Assembly: GCA_002385485.1 (NCBI GenBank)
Contig: DGDP01000099.1
Coordinates: 1-13,867, forward strand
Source of the DNA: Acetomicrobium sp. UBA3949
GTDB taxonomy: Bacteria > Synergistota > Synergistia > Synergistales > Acetomicrobiaceae
DNA: 13,867 nt
Direction of reading: 5' to 3'
Shown here: one piece after another, positions 6,684 through 13,867 of the stretch
How positions within the stretch are numbered: position 1 is the first letter of the stretch
Layout of the letters: the number at the start of each line of letters is the position of its first letter
The notes under the pieces: model-generated
Database searches by the model: none
The model's input: only the letters and a program-made list of their open reading frames with translations
What the model was told of the DNA's origin: nothing
Translations under genes and position numbers: made by a program

Positions 6684-7847
6684 TCAATCCGCCAGAGCTC
6701 TTCTAAACAGGGTTAAATAATCCTCTTTAGTCATTTCACGGGGGTTGCTCTCCGTGGAAATGTTCTTAGCGGCCATATCGGTCAACCTTTCAAGGTCCGA
6801 TTCTTTCACGCCAAGGCTCTTGAAAGCAGGCAGGCCCACTTCTTTTGCCAGTTTTTTGACCCTTTCTACGGCCTTCATGGCACCTTCCCGCGAAGTTTCA
6901 AAGGTCTCTCTCATTGCAATTGCGATTCTTGCGTACTTTTCTATGCAAGACTCGGCGTTATATTCCATAACGTAAGGCAACAATACGGCGTTGCAAACCC
7001 CGTGGGGCGCATCGTAAATGCCGCCTAAGGCCTCGGCCATGCAGTGAACGGACCCGACGTCGGAGTGGCTAAAGGCGATCCCGGCAAGCAAACTTCCCAC
7101 CAACATGCTGGCCCGCGCTTCAATGTCTTCCCCATCTTTCACCGCCCTTGCCAGATTGTGCGTTATCAGCTCAATCGCGTATAAAGCCAGTGCATCGCTG
7201 ACAGGCTCGGAAACCTTGACGGTATAGGCCTCGATAGCGTGTGTCAAGGCATCCATGCCCGTCGAGGCAGTTATATGAGGCGGAACGGTTACGGTAAGTT
7301 CGGGATCGAGCATGGCAACCTTTGCAGCCATGTAGGGACTTCTTACCGTCATCTTGTAATTGTTTTCGGTGTCGGTAATGACCGCCGAAAAGGTAACCTC
7401 ACTTCCTGTGCCGGCAGTAGTCGGTATGGCGATGAAGGGAAGGACGGGCTTTTTGACTTTAGTCCTTCCCTCGAAATCCTTTATCCTCTCCCCGCCGTGA
7501 GAAACCAAAACGCCAATTGCCTTGGCGCAATCAATAACGCTTCCTCCGCCTATGGCGACCATCGCATCGGCCTTAAAACCTCTTACTGCCTGAGCACCGC
7601 TTTCGACATTTCGATCCTTCGGATTGGGATCTATCCCATCGAAAATGCTGTAGGAGATCCCTTCTTCATTTAGGATGGTCTTTATTTTTCCCAGCAAGCC
7701 TGCCTTTTCGATGCCAGGGTCTGTAATTATGCATACTTTTTGGGCTCCAAGTTCCTTTAGTTCGTCCCCAAGCTTAACAACGATGCCCACTCCGTATTCG
7801 ATCCTCGTTGGTAACTCGAAACTAAATTGCCTCAATATGTTCGTCAT
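6684..7847 (-). CDS. iron-containing alcohol dehydrogenase
   Basis: A 387-residue group III (Fe-ADH) dehydrogenase. The start chosen is the ATG at 7847: AGGTGA at 7853-7858 stands 5 bases before it, while the upstream ATG (7853) and GTG (7856) abut or overlap that site. In the numbering from the longest frame (GTG 7856), the nucleotide-binding GGGSVIDCAKA is at 103-113, PTTAGTGSE at 145-153, and the four metal ligands are Asp202, His206, His271 and His285, all present, in MDALTHAIEAYT and in the HCMAEALGGIYDAPHG segment. It likely reduces an aldehyde with NAD(P)H. The neighbouring glycerate kinase suggests a substrate such as tartronate semialdehyde or another C3-C4 semialdehyde, but substrate cannot be read from this family's sequence. 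Confidence 0.93.
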   Translation of the reverse strand: MTNILRQFSFELPTRIEYGVGIVVKLGDELKELGAQKVCIITDPGIEKAGLLGKIKTILNEEGISYSIFDGIDPNPKDRNVESGAQAVRGFKADAMVAIGGGSVIDCAKAIGVLVSHGGERIKDFEGRTKVKKPVLPFIAIPTTAGTGSEVTFSAVITDTENNYKMTVRSPYMAAKVAMLDPELTVTVPPHITASTGMDALTHAIEAYTVKVSEPVSDALALYAIELITHNLARAVKDGEDIEARASMLVGSLLAGIAFSHSDVGSVHCMAEALGGIYDAPHGVCNAVLLPYVMEYNAESCIEKYARIAIAMRETFETSREGAMKAVERVKKLAKEVGLPAFKSLGVKESDLERLTDMAAKNISTESNPREMTKEDYLTLFRRALAD

Positions 7848-7940
7848 TTTCATCACCTTTTCGTATAGAGCTTATCGCGAGATCATAAAATTGGTTCTTT
7901 CAAATTTCATGTCATCTCATCTGCTCAATAGCTTTCGAAA

Positions 7941-7946
7941 ATTATA
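7941..7946 (-). promoter_or_regulatory. possible -10 box for the dehydrogenase-kinase operon
   Basis: On the minus strand TATAAT lies about 94 bases before the dehydrogenase start, in an AT-rich stretch. No good -35 hexamer stands at the right distance, so the call is tentative. Confidence 0.3.
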
Positions 7947-7967
7947 ATACCACATATATAATAAAGA

Positions 7968-8039
7968 AACGGCGATGCCGCTGCTAAAGAAATGGAGCGG
8001 CACATCGACTTCGTCGAGGAAAGACTAAGGCTGCTTTAA
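7968..8039 (+). pseudogene. C-terminal remnant of a GntR-family (FCD) regulator
   Basis: The frame reads NGDAAAKEMERHIDFVEERL then RLL and a TAA stop at 8037-8039. This matches the closing helix of FCD-domain GntR regulators, where a D-A-x-A-A-x-x-x-M-x-x-H pattern is usual. Nothing upstream continues it: the DNA becomes the AT-rich promoter region of the divergent dehydrogenase gene, so the DNA-binding domain and most of the ligand domain are gone. A GntR gene divergent from the operon it controls is common, so this may be the lost regulator of the dehydrogenase-kinase pair. Confidence 0.6.
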
Positions 8040-8385
8040 AAACTTATAGCAGTAAATGATATTGCCCATACGAAACATCATCGGTTTCCGGCCAGGATTT
8101 CTTACTGCAAAAATCGTGCCCTGGAAGCTGGACCAAGATACTGGAAGAAGGGGTTATAAGCAGCAAAGGGATTAATTAAATGCTAAACTATATCCTGCAG
8201 GTGCAAATTCATAATCCCAAAAGGATGCGCAGCCTGTCTTCTGCTTCCGCAAGCGTTCCTTCTTCCACCCTTCCAAGGCATTTAACAAGAAGTAAGCTCT
8301 ACGAGCTTTTAAAGCACACCCCTAATCGGTCTAATTAAGAAGCTTACCCTGCATAAACACTGTAACGCCGATGCTTTATACAGGC
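8040..8385. other. spacer with decayed coding fragments
   Basis: No intact gene is seen. Two short frames look like protein C-termini: plus strand 8060-8179, without a start codon and ending QKSCPGSWTKILEEGVI... before TAA; and minus strand 8298-8209, ending LGRVEEGTLAEAEDRLRILL-GL before TGA. Neither family is recognised. A small hairpin, AAGCTC (8294-8299) with GAGCTT (8303-8308) followed by TT, is too short to call a terminator. Together with the GntR scrap just upstream, the stretch reads as a deletion-ridden remnant. Confidence 0.4.
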
Positions 8386-8414
8386 TATAATAAATAAAAA
8401 GGGGGCATCCAAAG

Positions 8415-9131
8415 ATGACGGACCGAAGAACTGTCGCTTTTTTGGCTTTAGGAATATGTTTAGCCTGTGGGCTCATAATCTCCAGTTACTTTTTAGGCAG
8501 CGCTATAAAGGAAATAAAGATGGCGGAGCGCTACGTCACGGTGAAGGGATTGTCCGAGCGAATCGTGGAGGCAGACCTCGCCATTTGGAGCATATCCTTC
8601 AGGAACTCCGCCAACGACTTGGAGGAGCTTCAAAGAAGCATCGACGATAACAAGACAAAGCTGTATAACTTCCTGCTTGAGTCAGGTTTCCCTGAATCCG
8701 AGATCTCAAGCATGCCGCCACAGATAACCGACACACAGGCGCTGCCCTACTACGATGCGGGTAAAGGCAGAGAATATCGCTACGTCGCCGTAACACGGGT
8801 TACATTGCGGTCGGGCGACGTGGCAAACGTTAAAAAGGCCATGGAAAAGGCAGGACAGCTTGTATCTGCCGGAATTGCCATAGGCGAGGACAGCTCTACG
8901 CGTTTTTCCTTCACGAAATTAAACGACATTAAACCGGAGATGATCGCCGAGGCGACCAAAAACGCAAGAGAGGCTGCCGAGCAGTTCGCTAGGGATTCGG
9001 GAAGTCAGGTTGGCGCCATAAGGCGGGCAACTCAGGGATATTTCACCATAGAAGACAGAGATGCTGGCTCGCCCGACTTCAAAATCGTTAGAGTCGTAAC
9101 GACCATAGATTTCTTTTTGTCTTCCCATTGA
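8415..9131 (+). CDS. membrane-anchored SIMPL domain (DUF541) protein
   Basis: A 238-residue protein with one N-terminal membrane segment (residues about 7-28) and an extracytoplasmic SIMPL domain, seen in ERYVTVKGLSERIVEADLAIW (38-58), the DNKTKLYNFLLESGFPESEI region and the C-terminal KIVRVVTTIDFFL. The hydrophobic segment lacks a clear signal-peptidase site, so it is probably an anchor. SIMPL proteins resemble periplasmic Omp26/BP26-type proteins; the biochemical role is not settled. The ribosome-binding site is AGGGGG at about 8400-8405, and a TATAAT at 8386-8391 may be its -10 box, though no good -35 box is seen. The next gene's promoter overlaps this gene's stop codon. Confidence 0.88.
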   Translation: MTDRRTVAFLALGICLACGLIISSYFLGSAIKEIKMAERYVTVKGLSERIVEADLAIWSISFRNSANDLEELQRSIDDNKTKLYNFLLESGFPESEISSMPPQITDTQALPYYDAGKGREYRYVAVTRVTLRSGDVANVKKAMEKAGQLVSAGIAIGEDSSTRFSFTKLNDIKPEMIAEATKNAREAAEQFARDSGSQVGAIRRATQGYFTIEDRDAGSPDFKIVRVVTTIDFFLSSH

Positions 9132-9156
9132 TATTAATCGTCAAATCTGGTATAAA
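9128..9156 (+). promoter_or_regulatory. promoter of rlmN
   Basis: TTGATA (9128-9133) and TATAAA (9151-9156) are separated by 17 bases, and TGG just before the -10 box gives an extended -10. The -35 box overlaps the stop codon of the SIMPL gene. Transcription is predicted to start near 9163, leaving a leader of about 90 bases. Confidence 0.7.
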
Positions 9157-9253
9157 GACATGTCATTTAATCTAAGCCGTCTAAATTGCAATCGCAGCTT
9201 TCGTTAGTCAAAGCGATCCGACGGATTCACGGGCGTTGCTAGGAGGATGAAGT

Positions 9254-10285
9254 ATGGAAGAGTTGGTAATGGGGCTTGAATTGGATTACGACCAATGGAC
9301 AGAAACCCTGACGGGAAATTTTGGCCTCCAAAGGTACAGGGCAGACCAGATATGTCAGTGGATATATCAAAAGAAGGTCTTCGATTTTCAGGAGATGACG
9401 AACCTAAGCAAAGAATTAAGGGGAAAGCTGGCAGATGCGGTTATGGTGGCACCTCCTATCTTAACCCGCGAGGAAACCTCCAAGGACGGAACTAAAAAGT
9501 ACCTCTGGCAGTTTCACGACGGAGAAAGGGTCGAGTCGGTCCTGCTCACTCAGGAGGGACGGCTTACTGCCTGCCTTTCCACACAAGTGGGCTGTCCTCT
9601 GGCATGTACCTTTTGCGCATCGGGACAGGGCGGTTTCGTGCGCGACCTATCGGCAGGGGAAATCGTGGGGCAGTTTCTTGCGATGGAAAATCTTGCAGGC
9701 CGCGACATAGATAACGTCGTATATATGGGCATGGGCGAACCCTTTTTAAATCAGGAGTCGGTATTTAAGAGCATCAAAATATTAAACGAACCTAAAATGA
9801 GGGGCCTCGGTATCAGGCGGATCACCATATCGACGGCAGGCATCGTACCGGGGATACTTGCACTGGCCGAAGCGCAGATGCCGGTAAAACTTTCCATCTC
9901 GCTTCACGCGCCAAACGACAGGCTGAGGAGCAAGCTAATGCCGATTAACAAAAAGTATCCTCTGGCATCCCTGCTGGAGGCGCTTCGCAGATACCAATCG
10001 GCTACTAACGACCGCGTTACCTTCGAATATCTGATGCTGGAGGGCGTAAACGACCTGCCCGAACAGGCCTACGAGCTCGCTGCCCTCTTGAAGGGGTTGT
10101 CCTTTTATATCAACCTGATACCCTACAACCAGGTAGAAGGTTCGAAGTACAAACGTTCCTCCGCCGGGCGCATCAAGGCCTTTAGCAACATCCTTTCTCA
10201 ACTGAACATAGAGCACGAAATAAGGCGAGAGAGAGGCTCAGACATAAACGCAGCCTGCGGACAGCTGAAGCGGATTATGGCATAG
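9254..10285 (+). CDS. rlmN: 23S rRNA/tRNA adenine-C2 methyltransferase RlmN
   Basis: A 343-residue radical SAM enzyme that methylates C2 of A2503 in 23S rRNA and of A37 in some tRNAs. The cluster motif is Cys114, Cys118 and Cys121 (CPLACTFC). The two further cysteines needed by RlmN are present: Cys107 (seven residues before the first cluster cysteine) and Cys335 in SDINAACGQL, the one that carries the transferred methyl group. Other marks are VYMGMGEPFLN (156-166), the SAM-contacting RRITISTAGIVPG (188-200) and KLSISLHAPND (212-222). AGGAGG at 9241-9246 with a 7-base spacer fixes the start. Both cysteine sets together separate it from plain radical SAM proteins; the related Cfr resistance enzyme is less likely given overall resemblance to RlmN. 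Confidence 0.95.
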   Translation: MEELVMGLELDYDQWTETLTGNFGLQRYRADQICQWIYQKKVFDFQEMTNLSKELRGKLADAVMVAPPILTREETSKDGTKKYLWQFHDGERVESVLLTQEGRLTACLSTQVGCPLACTFCASGQGGFVRDLSAGEIVGQFLAMENLAGRDIDNVVYMGMGEPFLNQESVFKSIKILNEPKMRGLGIRRITISTAGIVPGILALAEAQMPVKLSISLHAPNDRLRSKLMPINKKYPLASLLEALRRYQSATNDRVTFEYLMLEGVNDLPEQAYELAALLKGLSFYINLIPYNQVEGSKYKRSSAGRIKAFSNILSQLNIEHEIRRERGSDINAACGQLKRIMA

Positions 10286-10299
10286 CAAATTAAATTAAA

Positions 10300-10340
10300 G
10301 GATGCCGGGGAGACCCTGCTCGCCCTGGCGTTCTTTTTTT
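10300..10340 (+). terminator. rho-independent terminator after rlmN
   Basis: Bases 10300-10310 pair with 10323-10333 through an 11-bp stem with several G-T pairs and a solid GC core (GCC-GGG), a 12-base loop and then seven T (10334-10340). It lies 15 bases after the rlmN stop. On the minus strand the same hairpin is followed by a looser T-rich tract and may also end the PEP carboxykinase transcript. Confidence 0.82.
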
Positions 10341-10354
10341 AAAGCCTTAGGAGG

Positions 10355-11995
10355 TTACTTTAATTCCACGATGATTTCTTGCAATTTCTCCATCGCCTCA
10401 GAGGGCAGCTTATCGAAACCGCCCCTTTCGGTTTCTTTTTCCCTTACGAACTTAATCCTATCCTCCATACGCTCAACGAAGTGTTTTTTATAGGATTTGT
10501 CGTCGAAGTCAGGTGAAAAACCATCTATGGCTATGATCTGAAGATCTTTAAAAGGCTTCCACGAGACGAATTCGGCCTTATCTTCGGCGATGTCCTCTAT
10601 AATTTTTAAAGTAAGGTCGGGACCTATCTTTTTTCCCATAAAATCTCCGGTGTTCAGGATGAAACAATCTATACCGTCAGACAAAAGCTCCTTGAAACCC
10701 AGATAATCTACGCTCAACGGATATACCCTGAAGGGATTGGCGTAGGGCTCAAAGACCAATGCATTTGGGTCGATCTCAGGTGAAAGCCTCTCTGCCGTGG
10801 TCCTCTTGGTAGCGAGGGTAGCCCCCAGGGTCGAACCCAAAGCGGGATTGGTCACCTTTATTACAGGAGGCAGGGTCGGATCCCTCATGAGCCAGAAGAT
10901 CGCCTTGATGGGGTCATCCATTCTGTCTACCCTGTTAGGCGACCACAGCCTGGACCTGATTGCCCTTCCGTTGCCATTTCTCACGTCCTCCATGACGGCG
11001 TAAAGCTTTCCGTCGCTTTCCCTTGCCGCGCCATTCTTTTGAAGAGTCAGGATATATTTGCTGGCCTCGCTGTTCATTGTGTAATCTTGCGTCTTATCGA
11101 AGTAAGTAGGCTCTAAAGCTATTGAGTATTTTTTGTCGCAATGGATGATGAAGGCATCGTCGTGGAGGATTGTCACTTCGTACTTCCCGCCGTGTTTTGC
11201 ATGGGTGATGGTAGATTTTCCCGAACCCGAAAGGCCGAAGACCGCCATGACGAAATCTTTGCCATTGGGCAGGCGAAGCCGTTTTAAGCCGCCATGGCAG
11301 GAAATAAAGCCGTTTCTCGTTGCTATGCCCCAAGCCAAAGTCAAGGTACCCTTCTTAAATTCGCCGAAATACCGCATGCCCAAAATGGCAGCACAATTAT
11401 GTGACGGATCAAATAAAGATAAGCCTGGCGGGTGATCGGGGTGTCGCCAATCGGGATCCGAGAAGATGAAAATATCGCCTTCGGGATAAGATTTGGAATT
11501 GCCATACATCTTGCTGTACTTGTCGTTTAAATGCTGAAAATTAAGCAGCCAGTTATACAAAATGTTTTCGTGACCCTCCGGGATCAGAAGATGAGCCTTG
11601 ACCATGAAATCCGGATCCAATCCTACAACGGCTTCGACGTGATATAACTTTCGATAACGGGTACCGTATATTGCCTCGCGAAGCTTTTTAGCGCATTTAT
11701 CTACGTCGACAACGGGCTCCCCTATAATCCTTCTGGCTGCGGCACAACGACCGACCACCGCCCCGTCGTTAAAAAGAAGCACATTGGCCCCCTGAGGCAA
11801 ACCGAGACTTTCAGTCTCGCACATCGGCATACCCGTAAGCTCCACCGTTCCCGGACTATTCTTCGCAAGCAGGTAGGCATCTCTCACAGAAGCAACGGGC
11901 ATCACATTATTGCCGTAAAATGCAGTTTCGACGGTCGCCCTGATCCTTGATCGCAACCCCTCCAACCCATCCTGATAATGCCCTACAGTAGCCAT
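10355..11995 (-). CDS. divergent ATP-type phosphoenolpyruvate carboxykinase
   Basis: A 546-residue protein in the length range of ATP-dependent PEP carboxykinase, which interconverts oxaloacetate and PEP. Seen in order: MRYFGEFKKGTLTL (207-220), the counterpart of the active-site lysine loop; FISCHGG with His234 as the likely metal-binding histidine; the P-loop GLSGSGKST (254-262); ILHDDAF with Asp279/Asp280 as the Mg-binding pair; and VMEDVRNGNGRAIRS (334-348). It differs from classical enzymes: the P-loop is usually GLSGTGKTT, and the N-terminal TGRSPKD substrate motif, whose arginine holds the substrate, appears as TGMPMCE (54-60), with no arginine. It may be a distinct subfamily with altered substrate use. 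GAGGAG at about 12004-12009 precedes the start by a good distance. Family confident; classical activity uncertain. Confidence 0.82.
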   Translation of the reverse strand: MATVGHYQDGLEGLRSRIRATVETAFYGNNVMPVASVRDAYLLAKNSPGTVELTGMPMCETESLGLPQGANVLLFNDGAVVGRCAAARRIIGEPVVDVDKCAKKLREAIYGTRYRKLYHVEAVVGLDPDFMVKAHLLIPEGHENILYNWLLNFQHLNDKYSKMYGNSKSYPEGDIFIFSDPDWRHPDHPPGLSLFDPSHNCAAILGMRYFGEFKKGTLTLAWGIATRNGFISCHGGLKRLRLPNGKDFVMAVFGLSGSGKSTITHAKHGGKYEVTILHDDAFIIHCDKKYSIALEPTYFDKTQDYTMNSEASKYILTLQKNGAARESDGKLYAVMEDVRNGNGRAIRSRLWSPNRVDRMDDPIKAIFWLMRDPTLPPVIKVTNPALGSTLGATLATKRTTAERLSPEIDPNALVFEPYANPFRVYPLSVDYLGFKELLSDGIDCFILNTGDFMGKKIGPDLTLKIIEDIAEDKAEFVSWKPFKDLQIIAIDGFSPDFDDKSYKKHFVERMEDRIKFVREKETERGGFDKLPSEAMEKLQEIIVELK

Positions 11996-12117
11996 CTATA
12001 TCTCTCCTCTCTCATTAAATGGCTATGTAAATAATTAAGACACAGCTTATAGAATTAAGGAGGTGCTAATCTTGCACGACGATACTCTGGCACATTTTAT
12101 TTAATCATAAACATTCC

Positions 12118-12915
12118 CTACTGCCCTACCCCAAAAATCATCAACGCTCCCAGCACGGCAAAGATGATGCCGACTATCCTTCCCAAGATCGTTTCATCTA
12201 TCTTGTTGGCAAAGCCTGCTGTTAACCTTCCCCCTACTACCGTGCCGATCGCGCTGGGTATGGCAATGTCCATGGGGAGATTTCCCGTAAATGCATGTCC
12301 CAAAGCTCCGGAAGCTGCCGTAAAGGCCATGATGAGCGTTGAGGTGCCTACGCCTTCGTGCACCTTGTAGCCCATTACAAAGACCAATATCAGTAGGATC
12401 ATTACTCCTCCGCCGGCGCCAAGGATTCCGCTTATGATCCCTACCAGCACGCCCAGGATCGTTCCCGACGTTTTTGGGTTATTCCTCAAGACCTTCAAAA
12501 AACCCTTAACTTCATCATTATTCGACGTCGTCTTGCCTTCGGGCTTTATGGCTGCTTTTTTGCTTCCCTTCCGCCAAAACATGGCGGCTGAAACCAAAAG
12601 TAGGACCCCAAAGGACCCGCCCACTCCCATCTCGGGCAGATTGGGCGAAATAAAGCTTCCCAACTGTGCACCCAATATCGATCCCAGGGCTATCGGCCAA
12701 CCTTGCCTCAAGTTTAGGTTGCCGTACCTGGAGTAAGTCCAGGCCACGACAAGGGAGGCCAAGGCATCGGCAAAGAGGCTGCAACCTATGGCATCGAAGG
12801 TAGAAGAACCCAACATCACGAGCCCCGGAACTATTACCATTACGCCGCTAGCACCAATTAGCCCGGTGATCGAGCCTGCTATAAAGCTTATGACAGTTAT
12901 CAGAATATAAAACAT
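12118..12915 (-). CDS. TauE/SafE-family (TSUP) membrane permease
   Basis: A 265-residue, strongly hydrophobic protein with about eight membrane segments in two halves joined by a charged cytoplasmic-type linker (residues about 115-150). The halves share the family's internal repeat: ITGLIGASGVMVIVPGLV (16-33) and ISGILGAGGGVMILLILV (161-178). TSUP members carry sulfite, sulfoacetate, other organosulfonates or small carboxylates; the substrate here is unknown. GAGGT stands close before the ATG at 12915, a rather short spacing. It precedes the PEP carboxykinase gene on the same strand with a 122-base gap; no clear functional link is seen, and co-transcription is possible. Confidence 0.9.
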   Translation of the reverse strand: MFYILITVISFIAGSITGLIGASGVMVIVPGLVMLGSSTFDAIGCSLFADALASLVVAWTYSRYGNLNLRQGWPIALGSILGAQLGSFISPNLPEMGVGGSFGVLLLVSAAMFWRKGSKKAAIKPEGKTTSNNDEVKGFLKVLRNNPKTSGTILGVLVGIISGILGAGGGVMILLILVFVMGYKVHEGVGTSTLIMAFTAASGALGHAFTGNLPMDIAIPSAIGTVVGGRLTAGFANKIDETILGRIVGIIFAVLGALMIFGVGQ

Positions 12916-12943
12916 ATTACCTCACTTCTGACCCATGTACTCG

Positions 12944-12970
12944 ATATATGTTATATGTCATATATTACCA
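12944..12970 (-). promoter_or_regulatory. extended -10 promoter with overlapping dyad before the permease
   Basis: On the minus strand TGG-TAATAT (12962-12970) is an extended -10 motif pointing at the permease gene. A 22-bp dyad, ATATATG at 12944-12950 and CATATAT at 12959-12965 (9 of 11 positions complementary), overlaps the -10 box and the predicted start point near 12955. This is a good place for a repressor, possibly of the GntR type, but no regulator gene lies alongside. Confidence 0.45.
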
Positions 12971-12987
12971 CTTCTCCACTTTGAGCT

Positions 12988-13128
12988 TTACTGCAATGTG
13001 TCACCTATAAACAAGTAGTAATCAACGATACCGCCCCACTCGACCACCGTAAATCCTACCCTCACGGTCTTCTGCGGTTTTGGCGCCTTCAGTATATCGA
13101 AATGGTCAGTAGGCTTAAAGTAAAGCAT
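12988..13128 (-). CDS. 46-codon frame, probable remnant or small protein
   Basis: An ATG at 13128 opens a frame of 46 residues beginning MLYFKPTDHFDILKAPKP and containing KTVRVGFTVVEWGG, ending at TAA 12988-12990. The amino-acid make-up (mixed charged and hydrophobic, V-R-V-x-F-T-V-V-E strand-like stretch) looks coding rather than random, but I do not recognise a family. Only a weak ribosome-binding site (CAGG) precedes it, and a stop codon lies just before the ATG in frame. It may be the N-terminal scrap of a larger lost gene. It lies upstream of the permease on the same strand. Confidence 0.35.
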   Translation of the reverse strand: MLYFKPTDHFDILKAPKPQKTVRVGFTVVEWGGIVDYYLFIGDTLQ

Positions 13129-13252
13129 GAGCCTGAAAATTTATTTTACTATTTTTAGAAAAAATAAAAATACATTGGCCAGTGAACACGGTGACAGGTG
13201 AACTGTCTCTGTTGCGTAGGTTTTTGCAGAAAGGAATGAAACTTAAAAAATA
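13129..13252. other. AT-rich non-coding spacer before purC
   Basis: No gene is seen. The stretch holds an all-AT hairpin (TATTTTT at 13150-13156 with AAAAATA at 13160-13166) and a short inverted repeat, GACAG (13193-13197) and CTGTC (13203-13207). Neither has a tract that would make it a terminator, and I see no purine-riboswitch core. Confidence 0.4.
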
Positions 13253-13281
13253 TTGACATTTATACCCATCTATGCCATAAA
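13253..13281 (+). promoter_or_regulatory. promoter of purC
   Basis: TTGACA (13253-13258) is followed after 17 bases by CATAAA (13276-13281), with TG one base before the -10 box giving an extended -10. The predicted start point is near 13288, leaving a leader of under 30 bases, too short for a riboswitch. Confidence 0.75.
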
Positions 13282-13315
13282 TGTAAGGTAAAATTCCATG
13301 TGCGAAGGTGATGAG

Positions 13316-13867
13316 ATGAATAAAATTAAGCTAATTTACGAGGGAAAGGCAAAGAAAGTATACGAGACTGACGATTCGACCCTTGCGATATTCGAGTACA
13401 AGGATTCCTTAACGGCCTTCAACGCACAAAAGAAAGACACCATGCAGGGCAAAGGAAGGCTCACAAACCTCATAAGTGCCACATTTTTAAAGCTCCTTCA
13501 GGACAAAGGCATCCCCACCCACTTCGTAAAGCTCCTCGACGACAACCATCAGCTCGTTAAAAGACTCAAGATAATTCCCCTGGAAGTAGTCGTAAGAAAC
13601 ACGAGCACCGGCTCTTTGTGCAAGAGGCTCGGCGTCAAGGAAGGCTTAGACCTGGTCCCGCCGCTTGTGGAGTTTTACCTGAAAAACGACGAGCTTGGCG
13701 ATCCCTTGGTAACGGAAGACCACATCAGGGCCTTCGGCTTCGCCTCAAAGCCTCAAGTGGAAAAGATGAAGGAACTTAGCCTAAAGGTCAACGAAATCTT
13801 ACATAAATTTTTGTCTAAGAAAGGCATTAAATTGGTCGATTTTAAGCTTGAATTTGGCATGGACGAT
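13316..13867 (+). CDS. purC: SAICAR synthetase PurC, 3' end outside the window
   Basis: The first 184 residues of phosphoribosylaminoimidazole-succinocarboxamide synthase, which joins CAIR and aspartate using ATP in purine synthesis. The usual length is about 235-240, so roughly 50 residues are cut off by the window edge; the frame is open to the last base. Seen: LIYEGKAKKVYET with the ATP-binding glycine-lysine loop (residues 6-18), FNAQKKDTMQGKG (35-47), the signature IPLEVVVRNTSTGSLCKRLG (87-106) and KLVDFKLEFG (172-181). The start is the ATG at 13316 with AAGGTG at 13305-13310. It has its own promoter and probably opens a purine operon to the right. Confidence 0.95.
   Translation, partial: MNKIKLIYEGKAKKVYETDDSTLAIFEYKDSLTAFNAQKKDTMQGKGRLTNLISATFLKLLQDKGIPTHFVKLLDDNHQLVKRLKIIPLEVVVRNTSTGSLCKRLGVKEGLDLVPPLVEFYLKNDELGDPLVTEDHIRAFGFASKPQVEKMKELSLKVNEILHKFLSKKGIKLVDFKLEFGMDD

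Noticed and set aside
7239..7673. 144-codon plus-strand frame inside the alcohol dehydrogenase gene
   Set aside because: It lies wholly opposite a gene with intact family motifs and has no promoter or ribosome-binding site; it is an antisense shadow.
8294..8310. Terminator hairpin in the decayed spacer
   Set aside because: The stem is 6 bp with a 3-base loop and only a short T tract, with no gene ending just before it.
13129..13315. Purine riboswitch before purC
   Set aside because: The predicted leader is under 30 bases and I see no aptamer core in the preceding spacer.
1..13867. CRISPR array, insertion sequence or integrase gene
   Set aside because: No regularly spaced direct repeats, transposase or recombinase frame was found; the tRNA fragment is the only mobile-element mark seen.

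Overview
The window looks like chromosome from an anaerobic, amino-acid- or organic-acid-fermenting bacterium. Protein style (tandem MmgE/PrpD genes, a C45-type hydrolase, a MOFRL glycerate kinase, a divergent PEP carboxykinase, a SIMPL protein) resembles Synergistota of the Acetomicrobium/Anaerobaculum type. That placement is inference from remembered protein resemblance; there is no rRNA or other marker to fix it.

Layout. (1) 1-4090, plus strand: a truncated MmgE/PrpD gene, a second MmgE/PrpD gene and a secreted C45-like Ntn hydrolase, probably one operon, closed by a perfect 15-bp bidirectional terminator. (2) 4090-5428, a compact toxin-antitoxin island: on the minus strand a HepT-like HEPN gene and, upstream of it, a gene fusing a RelB/DinJ-type DNA-binding domain to an MntA-type nucleotidyltransferase, driven by a near-perfect consensus promoter covered by dyads. 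Divergent from it is a HicB-like gene whose promoter lies inside a 31-bp dyad and whose 3' end runs into the 3' end of a tRNA gene (T-arm, acceptor strand, CCA), a probable integration scar. (3) 5396-7847, minus strand: an iron-type alcohol dehydrogenase followed by glycerate 2-kinase, an apparent operon. (4) 7857-8400: a decayed spacer holding the C-terminal scrap of a GntR/FCD regulator and other coding remnants. (5) 8415-10340, plus strand: a membrane-anchored SIMPL protein and rlmN, then a terminator. (6) 10355-12915, minus strand: a divergent ATP-type PEP carboxykinase and a TauE/SafE-family permease. (7) 12916-13315: a spacer with a promoter dyad, a short coding remnant and the promoter of purC, which runs off the right edge.

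The most interesting part is region 2. A RelB-like domain on an MntA nucleotidyltransferase would let one polypeptide both repress the operon and modify the toxin, while the partner HepT has lost the arginine of its RX4HXY motif. Promoter, dyads, start codon and gene overlap are mutually consistent and can be read directly from the sequence.
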